Assembly (NCBI RefSeq): GCF_035946055.1
Contig: NZ_CP108364.1
Span: 5,394,001 to 5,458,000, forward strand
Origin: Streptomyces sp. NBC_01341
GTDB taxonomy: Bacteria > Actinomycetota > Actinomycetes > Streptomycetales > Streptomycetaceae
DNA length: 64,000 nt
Direction of reading: 5' to 3'
The position numbers and the translations under genes are program-made. The number at the start of each line of letters is the position of its first letter. Within the stretch, counting starts at the first letter, position 1. Under the pieces are notes generated by a model. It saw only the letters and a program-made list of their open reading frames with translations. It had not been told where the DNA came from and did no database searches. Below are positions 32,964 through 41,306 of this stretch, piece by piece.

Positions 32964-34028
32964 ATGAACGTGGCGACCCAGGACGGCGGCGACGGCATGG
33001 CGGCCCGCACCTGGCCCGGCGTGCTGACCCCGCTTCTGCGGGGCGAGGACCTCGGCGCCGACGACACGGCGTGGGCCATGAACCGCATCATGAGCGGTGA
33101 GGCCACGGACGTGCAGATCGCCGGGTTCGCGGTCGCGCTGCGGGCCAAGGGCGAGACCGTCGACGAGGTCACCGGACTGGTCCGCGCCATGTACGAGCAC
33201 GCCCACACCATCGAGGTGCCCGGCCGCACGGTCGACATCGTGGGGACCGGCGGCGACATGGCCAAGACGGTCAACATCTCCACCATGTCCGCGATCGTCG
33301 TCGCGGGGACGGGGGCCAAGGTCGTCAAGCACGGCAACCGGGCCTCCTCGTCGGCGAGCGGGGCCTCCGACGTGCTGGAGAAGCTCGGCGTCAACCTCGA
33401 ACTCACCCCGCAGCGGGTCGTCTCCGTCGCGGAGGAGGCCGGCATCACCTTCTGCTTCGCCGTGAAGTTCCACCCCGCCCTGCGGCACGCGGCCAGGGCC
33501 CGCAAGGAGCTGGGGACCCAGACCACCTTCAACATCCTGGGCCCCCTCACGAACCCGGCCCGGGTGCGCTCCCAGGCCATCGGGGTCGCCGACCCGAAGA
33601 TGGCGCCCATCGTGGCGGGTGTGCTGGCGGACCGGGGGAACTCCGCGCTCGTCTTCCGGGGCGACGACGGACTGGACGAGCTGACGACCACGGCGACCTC
33701 CAGGGTCTGGACCGTGCGCGACGGCACGGTCCGTGAGGAGCCCTTCGACCCACGCGACGTGGGTCTCGAACTCGTCCCCGTCGAGGCGCTGCGGGGCGCC
33801 GACGCGTCGTACAACGCCGATGTCGCCCGCCGGCTCCTCGACGGGGAGACCGGGCCCGTGCGTGAGGCCGTGCTCCTCAACTCCGCAGCCGCGCTGGTGG
33901 CGTTGGACCCGGGTGAGGGGACGCTCAACGAGCAGTTGGCGGCCGGGATCGCGCGGGCCGCGGAGTCCATCGACTCGGGCGGGGCCAAGCGCGCGCTGGA
34001 GCGCTGGGTGACCGCCAGCAACGCCTGA
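32964..34028 (+). CDS. trpD: Anthranilate phosphoribosyltransferase
   Basis: Second step of tryptophan synthesis: anthranilate plus PRPP to phosphoribosylanthranilate. The 354-residue product has the PRPP/Mg loop VDIVGTGGDMAKT (near 90), VKHGNRASSSASGASD (near 125) and FNILGPLTNPA (near 190), all hallmarks of TrpD. ATG 32964 (MNVATQD) has AGGAG seven bases upstream. It is isolated from other trp genes and follows the qcr operon, the same placement I recall for trpD in mycobacteria. Confidence 0.96.
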   Translation: MNVATQDGGDGMAARTWPGVLTPLLRGEDLGADDTAWAMNRIMSGEATDVQIAGFAVALRAKGETVDEVTGLVRAMYEHAHTIEVPGRTVDIVGTGGDMAKTVNISTMSAIVVAGTGAKVVKHGNRASSSASGASDVLEKLGVNLELTPQRVVSVAEEAGITFCFAVKFHPALRHAARARKELGTQTTFNILGPLTNPARVRSQAIGVADPKMAPIVAGVLADRGNSALVFRGDDGLDELTTTATSRVWTVRDGTVREEPFDPRDVGLELVPVEALRGADASYNADVARRLLDGETGPVREAVLLNSAAALVALDPGEGTLNEQLAAGIARAAESIDSGGAKRALERWVTASNA

Positions 34029-34119
34029 GAGCCTGTCGGGCACACGGTACGGTGTGAGCGGGGCGCAGTCCGGATCGCGGACTGCGCCCTTGCGCGTCGC
34101 CAGAGGTATGGCAAGATGC

Positions 34120-34235
34120 TGCGCAGGTCATGAGTGACAGCGACTACGGCCCCGGCCCGCTGTCCGGCAACCCTCCGTCCGTGGCGGGGTGCCCCGGGTG
34201 AAGACCAGGCCGCAGTCAGCGAGGTCTGCGGCAAG
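34120..34235 (+). ncRNA. SAM-IV riboswitch (SAM-I/IV class)
   Basis: Leader of the SufS-like gene. The sequence begins GGTCATGAGTGACAG at 34126, contains GTCCGGCAACCCTCC and CGGGGTGCCCCGGGTGA, and closes with GACC at 34203-34206 pairing to GGTC at 34126-34129. A downstream hairpin, CCGCAG (34210-34215) with CTGCGG (34226-34231), matches the extra stem that sets SAM-IV apart. High SAM would be expected to shut the gene. The rest of the leader to 34416, about 180 bases, has no gene I can support. Confidence 0.85.
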
Positions 34236-34416
34236 CGCGGACCCCTCGGCATCGCTGGATGCCACCCCTTGGGGTCCTGGTCCCAGGGAGCCTTCTGTGA
34301 GCAAGCGAATGCGATAGGGCGCGAAGCCCTCCTCCGCACACCCCTTTTCTCCTTCCTCTCCGCGCTGCCGCGTACCGCCGGCGCGAGATTTCGCCTGCCT
34401 CTCACGGGAGTTCGTC

Positions 34417-35796
34417 ATGTCTGTCCCCACCGCTGCCGCCGACCAGACCATTTGTGCCCCGCTGCCTGTTCTGGGTGCCGATGTCACCGTTCCGCTCGTC
34501 ACCGGTGGAGACGTCACGTACGCCGCCCTCGACTACGCCGCCAGCGCCCCGGCCCTCCAGCGGGTGTGGGACGACGTGGCCGCCTACGCTCCGTACTACG
34601 GAAGCGTCCACCGCGGTGCCGGATACCTCTCGCAGCTGTCCACCGACCTGTTCGAGACGAGCCGGACCACCGTCGCGGAGTTCCTGGGCTGCCGCGCCGA
34701 CGACCAGGTGGTCTTCACCCGTTCGACGACCGACTCGCTCAACCTGCTGGCCGCCGCGCTGCCGGCCGGCTGCGAGGTGTTCGTGTTCGAGACCGAGCAC
34801 CACGCCTCGCTGCTGCCCTGGCGGGACGCCCGGGTGACCTACCTCGACGCCCCGCGCACCCCGGACCAGGCCGTGGCCACGCTCGAGCGGGCCCTGGCCG
34901 GACGTGATCCCTACGGCCCGGCTCTGGTCTGCGTCACGGGCGCCTCCAACGTCACCGGCGAGCTGTGGCCGGTGAAGGAGCTGGCCGCGGCCGCCCACGC
35001 GCACGGGGCCCGGATCGTCCTCGACGCCGCCCAGCTGGCGCCCCACCACCCCGTCGACATCGCGGAACTGGACGCCGACTGGGTCGCTTTCTCGGGCCAC
35101 AAGCTGTACGCCCCGTTCGGCTCCGGCGTGCTCGCCGGCCGGGCCGACTGGCTGCGGGACGCGGAACCGTACCTCGCCGGGGGCGGCGCCTCCCGCAAGG
35201 TGGCCCGGCGCACCGACGGGGGCGTGGACGTCGAGTGGCACACCACCGCGGCCCGCCACGAGGCCGGATCGCCCAACGTCATCGGCGTCTACTCCATCGC
35301 CGCCGCCTGCAAGGCCCTGACCGAGGCGGGCTTCGACCGGCTGGTCGAGCGGGAGCAGCAGCTCGTCACCCGGCTGCGGGAGGGGCTGGCCGGGGTCCCC
35401 GAGGTGAAGGTGCTCTCGCTGTTCGGCGACGCAGCCCCGAGGGTCGGCGTCATCTCCTTCGTGGTCGAGGGCTGGAACAGCTCGCACTTCGCCGCCGCGC
35501 TGTCCGCGGAGTACGGCATCGGGGTGCGCGACGGGCTGTTCTGCGCCCACCCGCTGGTGCGGACCCTGCTGGGCAGTGAGCCGCAGGACCCGGGCGAGTG
35601 CGGCGCGCCCGAGGCGGCGCCGGGGGAGAGGTCGCTCAACGCCATTCGGGTGAGTTTCGGGGCCGGGACGCCGGACGAGCACATCGAGCGGTTCCTGGGT
35701 GCGGTCCGGGAGCTCGTGACCTCGGGTGCCCGCTGGGCCTACCGCACCGAGGACGGCCGCTGCGTCCCGGACCGGGGTGCCTCCTCGCAGGTCTGA
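34417..35796 (+). CDS. Class V PLP enzyme, SufS/cysteine desulfurase-like, SAM-riboswitch controlled
   Basis: 459 residues. ATG 34417 begins MSVPTAAADQT after GGGAG. The PLP Lys is in AFSGHKLYAPFG (near 228), preceded by VLDAAQLAPH with the pyridine-binding Asp. A Cys in the position of the SufS catalytic Cys occurs in RDGLFCAHPLV (near 375). The fold is a type II cysteine desulfurase or a relative acting on sulfur amino acids. The SAM-IV leader ties it to methionine/SAM supply; it may release sulfur from cysteine or cystathionine-like compounds. No SufBCD genes adjoin it, so it is not part of the main suf operon. Confidence 0.88.
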   Translation: MSVPTAAADQTICAPLPVLGADVTVPLVTGGDVTYAALDYAASAPALQRVWDDVAAYAPYYGSVHRGAGYLSQLSTDLFETSRTTVAEFLGCRADDQVVFTRSTTDSLNLLAAALPAGCEVFVFETEHHASLLPWRDARVTYLDAPRTPDQAVATLERALAGRDPYGPALVCVTGASNVTGELWPVKELAAAAHAHGARIVLDAAQLAPHHPVDIAELDADWVAFSGHKLYAPFGSGVLAGRADWLRDAEPYLAGGGASRKVARRTDGGVDVEWHTTAARHEAGSPNVIGVYSIAAACKALTEAGFDRLVEREQQLVTRLREGLAGVPEVKVLSLFGDAAPRVGVISFVVEGWNSSHFAAALSAEYGIGVRDGLFCAHPLVRTLLGSEPQDPGECGAPEAAPGERSLNAIRVSFGAGTPDEHIERFLGAVRELVTSGARWAYRTEDGRCVPDRGASSQV

Positions 35797-35810
35797 ACCC
35801 GCTCCGCGAA

Positions 35811-35856
35811 CGGCTCCGGCCGGGACGGGAGCTTCTCCTCGTCCCGGCCGGAGCCG
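35811..35856. terminator. Bidirectional hairpin terminator
   Basis: 16-bp perfect stem (CGGCTCCGGCCGGGAC and complement) with a 14-base loop, between the convergent SufS-like and Lrp-type genes. Confidence 0.75.
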
Positions 35857-35867
35857 TGCACCGCGTC

Positions 35868-36149
35868 TCAGGCGTCGAGGCCGATGGCGAACGCCGCCTC
35901 GAGGTCGTGCTGGGAGTAGGTCCGGAAGGCCACGTGGGTGTCGGTCGCCTCGACTCCGGGGATCTTGCTGATCCGGCCCGGGATGACGTCGGCGAGGTCG
36001 TCGTGCCTGGCGACCCGGACCATGGCGATCAGGTCGTACGTGCCGGTGACCGAGAAGACCTCGCTGACACTGTCCAGCGAGGCGATGGCCTCGGCGATCT
36101 CGGGGATCCGGTCCACGCTGGTTTTGATGAGAACGATCGCGGTGATCAC
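35868..36149 (-). CDS. Stand-alone Lrp/AsnC ligand-binding (RAM) domain protein
   Basis: 93 residues, only the alpha-beta ligand-binding half of an Lrp-family regulator; there is no helix-turn-helix. The pattern VFSVTGTYDLIAMVRV and the final FRTYSQHD are typical of the RAM domain. Such proteins may bind an amino acid and pair with full-length Lrp proteins. The GTG start at 36149 overlaps the rhomboid stop as GTGA, so the two are translated together. Confidence 0.88.
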   Translation of the reverse strand: MITAIVLIKTSVDRIPEIAEAIASLDSVSEVFSVTGTYDLIAMVRVARHDDLADVIPGRISKIPGVEATDTHVAFRTYSQHDLEAAFAIGLDA

Positions 36150-36898
36150 GGCTGGCTTTCTCCCTCAGTGGCCGTGGCTGGTGGCTTCACTCTAGTACCA
36201 CCCCGATAGCGGCCCCAGGCGTAGAGGAACCCCGCGGCGAAGCCCGCCACATGGGCCAGGTAGGCCACTCCCGGACCGCTTCCCGCGCCCTGGGCCGCGA
36301 GCCACTGGAGCACGAACCAGAAGACGAGCACGATCCACGCGGGAAAGCGCAGCGGCAGGAAGAAGAGGAACGGGAAGAGGCTGGTGACGCGCGCCCGGGG
36401 GAAGAGGTAGAGGAAGGCGCCGAGCACCGCTGAGATCGCCCCCGACGCCCCGACCAGGGTCTGATCCGAGCCCGCGTGCACGACCGCGTAGGCCACCAGC
36501 GCGAAGTAGCCGCACGCGACGTAGAAGAAGACGAACTCGGTCCGTCCCATGCGTTCCTCGGCCATGGCGCCGAACACGTAGAGGAAGAGCATGTTGCCGA
36601 GCAGGTGCAGCCAGCTGCCGTGGACGAAGAGCGCGGTCAGGGGCGTCAGTGCCGCGTGGGCGGAGCCGTCCAGCAGCTCGCTGGGGATCACGCCCCACCG
36701 CTCGAAGTACCCGGCCTGCGCGGCGAGGAGTGCGTCGCCCTCGCCGTGGGTGGGGTTGAACCCGGAGAGCGGGCTGATGAGGAACACCGCACAGCAGAGC
36801 GCCATCAGCCCGTACGTGACCGGGGCGCCGCCCGCGCCGGCCGCCGCACCGAGCTCCCGGGCCCGCTTCCGCCAGTCGCCTTCCCGCAGATCGATCAC
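36146..36898 (-). CDS. Rhomboid-family intramembrane serine protease
   Basis: About 250 residues from GTG 36898; GTG 36916 is possible, and neither has a strong ribosome site. Six or more helices. The L1-loop motif appears as FVHGSWLHLLGNMLFLYVFG near residue 105, the catalytic Ser in VGASGAISAVLG near 152, and the catalytic His in AHVAGFAAG near 218. It cleaves membrane proteins within the bilayer; the substrate is unknown. It forms a two-gene unit with the Lrp-type sensor domain, an unusual pairing, and is divergent from the zinc-ribbon gene. Confidence 0.9.
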   Translation of the reverse strand: MIDLREGDWRKRARELGAAAGAGGAPVTYGLMALCCAVFLISPLSGFNPTHGEGDALLAAQAGYFERWGVIPSELLDGSAHAALTPLTALFVHGSWLHLLGNMLFLYVFGAMAEERMGRTEFVFFYVACGYFALVAYAVVHAGSDQTLVGASGAISAVLGAFLYLFPRARVTSLFPFLFFLPLRFPAWIVLVFWFVLQWLAAQGAGSGPGVAYLAHVAGFAAGFLYAWGRYRGGTRVKPPATATEGESQP

Positions 36899-37074
36899 GT
36901 ACAGAGCATGACGCACACGGTGAGAACGGGACAGACCGCCTCGCCGTGCCGGTGGGTATGCGCGAGGCCGTAGGGTTGCCGCAGGACATCCGCAGGACAT
37001 CCGCAGTTCGACGGCGCACCGCGAGATCGAAGACCTGGGCACGCACGAGAGACTCGACGAAAGAGGACTCAACG

Positions 37075-37317
37075 ATGACGACGGTTCCCCAGCCGACGGA
37101 CGCGACCCGCTGGCGCTGCACGCTCTGCGGCAATCTCACCCGTTTCGACGTGACGCGCTCCTCGAAGGTCGTGGAGTACGTCCATCTCGACCTGGCCGGG
37201 GAGTCGAGTGTCGAGGAGCGGGAGGTGGTCAGTGAGACCATCGAGTCCGTGCGCTGCCGCTGGTGCAACGCGGTGGACCAGATCGAACTGGTCGACAGGC
37301 CGGGCGCCGACTCCTGA
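37075..37317 (+). CDS. Small zinc-ribbon-like protein
   Basis: 80 residues from ATG 37075, with AGAGGA upstream. Two CxxC knuckles, WRCTLCGNLTRFD (near 14) and VRCRWCNAVD (near 62), should bind one zinc. The stretch between is beta-rich. Otherwise unknown; it could be a nucleic-acid or protein-interaction module. It sits upstream of the NYN-domain gene (34-base gap), so a shared RNA-related role is possible by context. Confidence 0.85.
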   Translation: MTTVPQPTDATRWRCTLCGNLTRFDVTRSSKVVEYVHLDLAGESSVEEREVVSETIESVRCRWCNAVDQIELVDRPGADS

Positions 37318-37351
37318 CGGGGTCGTGCGGACCTACATATTGGGGTGATGG

Positions 37352-38716
37352 ATGGTGGAGCAGCCGACAGGCGGCGCCGGACCGGCCGACGCGGCCGACG
37401 GCACCGCGGAGTCGCTCGACCGTCCGCTGCCCGAGGGCGTACGCCGCAGGGTGGTGGCGCTGGTCTCGGACGCCTTCGGCGGTCTGACGGTCGGCGAACT
37501 CCCCGCCCAGCTGAGGCAGTACGCCCGATTCACGCCGAGCAGGCGCGCCAAGTTCGCGGGCAACGCGATGGCGGCCGCCCTGGAGAGCGACCCGGCGTTC
37601 AGGCGGCGCATCGGCGAGCGGATCGGCCAGACCCAGACGGAGCTCGCCGACGCGCTGAAGTCCGGCGCGCCGCCCGCCGCCGCGGACCCGGTCGACGTGG
37701 CCGCCGCCGCGTACGTGCTGCGGCCGGCCGGCTGGGTCAAGCTGGTCGCGGCCGCGGGTGAGGAGGTCCAGCGGGCACACGCCGAGCGGGCCGACGAGGA
37801 GACCCGGCGCGAGCTGGAGCGGCTGCGCGAGGAACTCGACCGCGCCCGCGGCCAGACCAGGGCCGACACCGAGCGGCTGCGTACGGACCTGGACGCGTCC
37901 CGCAGGGAGAACGACTCCCTTCACCGCAAGCTCCGCAGCGCGCTCAGTGAGGTGAAGCGCGGGGAGGCCGCCCTGCGCAAGCTCGCCGCGGAGACGGAGA
38001 CCGTGCGCGCCGAGACCGCCGCCCAGGTGTCGGGGGCGGAGAGCGAGACCCGGCGCCTCAAGGCACGGCTCGCCGAGGCGGAGGCCTCGGCCGAGGCGGG
38101 CCGCAGGGCCGCCAGGGAGGGCCGGTCGGTCGAGGACATGCGGCTGCGGCTGCTCCTGGACACCGTGCTGGAGGCCGCCCAGGGGCTGCGCCGCGAACTG
38201 GCCCTGCCTCCCTCGTCGATCCGCCCCGCCGACGGGGTCGAGGCGGTGGAGCCGGGCCGTATGTCCCCCAAGGACATTGCGGCCAGGGCGCTTTCGGAGA
38301 CGGATCCGGCCCTGCTCGATCAGCTGCTTGCCCTTCCCCAGGCGCATCTCATCGTCGACGGCTACAACGTCACGAAGACCGGCTATCCCCAGATGCCCCT
38401 GGAGAAGCAGCGGTTGCGTCTTCTCGGCGGGCTCTCCGTCCTGGCGGCGCAGACCGGCGCCGAGATGACCTGTGTCTTCGACGGCGCCGAGCTGGCCGTC
38501 CCGGTCCTGCTGGCGCCACCGCGCGGCGTGCGAGTGCTGTTCAGCAAGGCGGGGGTGACCGCGGACGAGCTGATCAGGCAACTCGCCCGCGCGGAACCGC
38601 CGGGGAGGCCCGTCGTCGTGGTCTCCACCGACCGCGAAGTGGCCGACGGGGTCGCGAAGGCCGGTGCGAGACCGGTGGCGTCCGCCTTGCTCCTGAAGCG
38701 CCTTTCGCGCGTCTAG
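37352..38716 (+). CDS. NYN (PIN-like) domain RNase-like protein with coiled coil
   Basis: 454 residues. The N-terminal helical domain (about 20-125) precedes a long coiled coil rich in Arg, Glu and Ala (about 130-265). The C-terminal NYN domain (about 310-454) is of the YacP/Rae1 kind, with acidic catalytic positions LIVDGYNV (near 334), CVFDGAEL (near 373) and VVSTDREV (near 424). Such proteins cleave RNA or ribosome-bound mRNA. ATG 37352 and GTG 37355 are both possible starts. The zinc-ribbon gene lies just upstream. Confidence 0.88.
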   Translation: MVEQPTGGAGPADAADGTAESLDRPLPEGVRRRVVALVSDAFGGLTVGELPAQLRQYARFTPSRRAKFAGNAMAAALESDPAFRRRIGERIGQTQTELADALKSGAPPAAADPVDVAAAAYVLRPAGWVKLVAAAGEEVQRAHAERADEETRRELERLREELDRARGQTRADTERLRTDLDASRRENDSLHRKLRSALSEVKRGEAALRKLAAETETVRAETAAQVSGAESETRRLKARLAEAEASAEAGRRAAREGRSVEDMRLRLLLDTVLEAAQGLRRELALPPSSIRPADGVEAVEPGRMSPKDIAARALSETDPALLDQLLALPQAHLIVDGYNVTKTGYPQMPLEKQRLRLLGGLSVLAAQTGAEMTCVFDGAELAVPVLLAPPRGVRVLFSKAGVTADELIRQLARAEPPGRPVVVVSTDREVADGVAKAGARPVASALLLKRLSRV

Positions 38717-38872
38717 GGTGTCTTGAGTGGATTGGGCGACTTGCCGGATTTTGCGGAACGTACCGTCAAGTCATCGCTACACGCAGTGTGATGAAAGTAA
38801 AGAAGTGCCTGGTGTGGCGAGATTTTTCTTGTGAGGATTTGAACTGATCACAAGATGGTCACTAGGGTCAGG

Positions 38873-38989
38873 CCTCGAACCTTCGCACGGTTGATCGCCC
38901 ACCAGGGGTGACGGCGAAGGAACCGCCGATTCCGTGATGTGCACGGAGCCGGGGATTCCGTCCCCCACAGCCCGGTAGGCGGCTCGAGG
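38873..38989 (+). ncRNA. Candidate ydaO/c-di-AMP riboswitch
   Basis: Structured leader upstream of the first NlpC/P60 gene. An outer stem CCTCGA (38873-38878) pairs with TCGAGG (38984-38989); an inner stem CCTTCGC (38880-38886) pairs with GCGAAGG (38914-38920); TCCGTG and CACGGA form a third. The 3' element ACAGCCCGGTAGGCGGC resembles the conserved ACCUCGUAGGCG core of ydaO. This class controls cell-wall hydrolases in Streptomyces. The match is by eye only. Confidence 0.55.
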
Positions 38990-39007
38990 AAGAAGGAGCT
39001 CGCCTTC

Positions 39008-40033
39008 GTGGCGTCCCACCGTCGTCCCAAGCAGCCGAGCCGCACCCGCGTGACCGTGCTCACCGCGACCGCCGCCGCAGCTGTGGCCCTGACGTCCCAG
39101 GCCGCGCACGCCGACCCCAAGCCGACCAAGAGCGAGGTCAAGGCGAAGGTCGACAAGCTCTACCACGAGGCCGAGGAGGCCACGGAGAAGGCGAACGGCG
39201 CCAAGGAGCAGCAGGACAAGCTCAAGAAGCAGGCCGACGCCCTCCAGGACAAGGTCGCCCGCGGTCAGGACGAGCTGAACACCCTGCGCGGCGAACTCGG
39301 TTCGCTGGCCACGGCGCAGTACCGCTCCGGCGGCCTCGACCCCTCGGTCCAGCTGCTGCTCTCCTCGGACCCGGACAGCTTCCTCGACCAGGCATCCGCG
39401 CTCGACCAGCTGACGGCCAAGCAGGCCGAGTCGCTGCAGAAGATCCAGGCGAAGCAGCGCACTCTCGCGCAGCAGCGCAAGGAGGCGCAGGCCAAGCTCG
39501 CCGACCTCGACGACGTCCGCACCTCGCTGAACGAGAACAAGAAGAAGTACCAGGGCAAGCTCGCCGACGCGCAGAAGCTGCTCAACACCCTCACGGCCGC
39601 CGAGCGCGCGAAGATGGCCGCCGACGAGCAGCGTGCCAGCCGCGCGGCCGGTGACCGGGTCGACCTCGGCAACGAGGTTCCCGCGTCCGCCCGCGGCGCC
39701 GCCGCCCTCAGCGCGGCCGCCACGCAGCAGGGCAAGCCGTACGTCTCGGGCGGCACCGGCCCGAACTCGTTCGACTGCTCGGGTCTGACCCAGTGGGCCT
39801 ACGCCCAGGCCGGCGTCCAGATCACCCGCACCACGTACACCCAGATCAACGACGGTGTCCGGATCGGCCGAAGCGCCCTGAAGCCGGGCGACCTGGTCTT
39901 CTTCAACAACACCTCGCACGTCGGCCTCTACGCCGGCAACAACCAGATCCTGCACGCCCCGAAGCCCGGCGCCGTGGTCCGCTACGAGTCGATGGACTAC
40001 ATGGGCACCTTCCAGTTCGGCGTCCGCGTCTGA
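39008..40033 (+). CDS. Secreted NlpC/P60 peptidoglycan endopeptidase, copy 1
   Basis: 341 residues from GTG 39008 (VASHRRPKQPS), preceded by AAGGAG. A signal peptide is cut after AAHA (near 36). A long coiled coil rich in Lys, Gln and Glu (about 40-210) is followed by the NlpC/P60 domain. The catalytic Cys is in NSFDCSGLTQWAY (near 257) and the His in TSHVGLYAG (near 303). This is the RipC/RipA-like layout that cleaves D-Glu-mDAP bonds, with the coiled coil as an inhibitory or FtsX-binding arm. A candidate riboswitch leader precedes it. It is paralogous to the next gene. Confidence 0.93.
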   Translation: MASHRRPKQPSRTRVTVLTATAAAAVALTSQAAHADPKPTKSEVKAKVDKLYHEAEEATEKANGAKEQQDKLKKQADALQDKVARGQDELNTLRGELGSLATAQYRSGGLDPSVQLLLSSDPDSFLDQASALDQLTAKQAESLQKIQAKQRTLAQQRKEAQAKLADLDDVRTSLNENKKKYQGKLADAQKLLNTLTAAERAKMAADEQRASRAAGDRVDLGNEVPASARGAAALSAAATQQGKPYVSGGTGPNSFDCSGLTQWAYAQAGVQITRTTYTQINDGVRIGRSALKPGDLVFFNNTSHVGLYAGNNQILHAPKPGAVVRYESMDYMGTFQFGVRV

Positions 40034-40074
40034 CGCCCGAACGGGCGAATCGCGGCACCCCCCGACGGCACCCC

Positions 40075-40107
40075 GCCCCACCGGAGACCACAGGTCACCG
40101 GTGGGGC
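40075..40107 (+). terminator. Hairpin terminator
   Basis: 10-bp perfect stem (GCCCCACCGG and complement) with a 13-base loop, 41 bases after the first NlpC/P60 stop. Confidence 0.6.
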
Positions 40108-40270
40108 GCCGTCGTTCCCGCACTCCCGTACCCCCGGCGTGGCCTTTGGTCAGGCCGTAGCCGTCCGATTACTGTCTGCGCTGCCGTGCAGCTCCCGTGC
40201 GTCGGTCCGCCCGCCCCGGGCGGCAGGGGCTGCGCACGTCTGCGAACAGCGGAAGGGAGTGCGGCTTCCT

Positions 40271-41290
40271 GTGGTGTCGCATCGCCGCCCCACCCGGCCC
40301 GGTCTCAACCGTGGCGTCCGGGCCACCGTCCTGTCGGCCGCCGCGGCCACCGCCGCCGCCACCCTGGGCACCGCCCCGGCGAGCGCCGGGCCGCAGGACT
40401 CCCACGAGACGGCGAAGGCCACCGTGGACCGCCTGTACGGGGAGGCCGAGCGGGCCACCGAGCGCTTCAACGCGGCCCGCGAGAGCCTCGGCCGGCTGCG
40501 CGGCCGGATCGACACGGCCCAGGACTCCGCCGCCCGCACGCAGGAGGAGATCAACCGGCTGCGGGCCTCCCTCGGCTCGATGGCGGGCGCGCAGTACCGG
40601 TCGGGCGGTATCGACCCCTCGGTCGCGCTGCTGCTCTCCTCGGACCCCGACACCTTCCTCGACCGGGCGGCCGCCCTCGACCGGGCCGGCGAGCGCAGTG
40701 CCGTGACCCTCCACAAGCTCCGCCGCGCCCAGCGCAAGATCGAACAGACCCGCGCGGAGGCCGCCGGAGCCCTGGCCGCCATGGAACGCGACCGGGCGGC
40801 CGTGGCCCGCCACAAGCGCACGGTGGAGGACAAGCTGGCCCGCGCCCGGCAGCTCCTGGGCGCCCTGCCCGCCGCGGACCGTGACGAGCTGGGCCGCTCC
40901 TCACGCTCCGGCCCCCACGGCGGCCTCTCCGCCGTCGCGGCGTCGGCCCGCGGCGCCGCGGCCCTCATGGCGGCGCGGCAGGCCCTGGGGCGCCCGTACG
41001 TGTGGGGTGCCAACGGGCCCGAGGGGTTCGACTGCTCAGGCCTCATGCAGTGGGCCTACGCCCAGGCCGGGGTGGGCCTGCCCAGGACCTCGCAGGCGCA
41101 GCGGTACGCGGGCCGCATGGTGCCCCTCGCGCAGGCCCGGCCCGGCGACCTGGTCGCCTACCGCGCGGACGCCAGTCATATCGGCATGTACGCCGGCGGC
41201 GGCCAGGTCATCCACGCGCCGTATCCCGGCGCCCCGGTCCGCTACGACCCCGTCGGCATGATGCCCGTCTCCTCGGTCACCCGCGTCTGA
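40271..41290 (+). CDS. Secreted NlpC/P60 peptidoglycan endopeptidase, copy 2
   Basis: 339 residues, aligned end to end with copy 1: the same VxSHRRP start, signal cut after ASA, coiled coil (about 42-205), and NlpC/P60 domain with Cys in EGFDCSGLMQWAY (near 255) and His in ASHIGMYAG (near 303). GTG 40271 has GGAAGGGAG 11 bases upstream. The coiled coil is richer in Arg and Ala than copy 1, reflecting higher GC. The 237-base leader shows no counterpart of the candidate riboswitch, so the duplicates are probably controlled differently. Confidence 0.92.
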   Translation: MVSHRRPTRPGLNRGVRATVLSAAAATAAATLGTAPASAGPQDSHETAKATVDRLYGEAERATERFNAARESLGRLRGRIDTAQDSAARTQEEINRLRASLGSMAGAQYRSGGIDPSVALLLSSDPDTFLDRAAALDRAGERSAVTLHKLRRAQRKIEQTRAEAAGALAAMERDRAAVARHKRTVEDKLARARQLLGALPAADRDELGRSSRSGPHGGLSAVAASARGAAALMAARQALGRPYVWGANGPEGFDCSGLMQWAYAQAGVGLPRTSQAQRYAGRMVPLAQARPGDLVAYRADASHIGMYAGGGQVIHAPYPGAPVRYDPVGMMPVSSVTRV

Positions 41291-41306
41291 CCGTACGATC
41301 GGCTGG

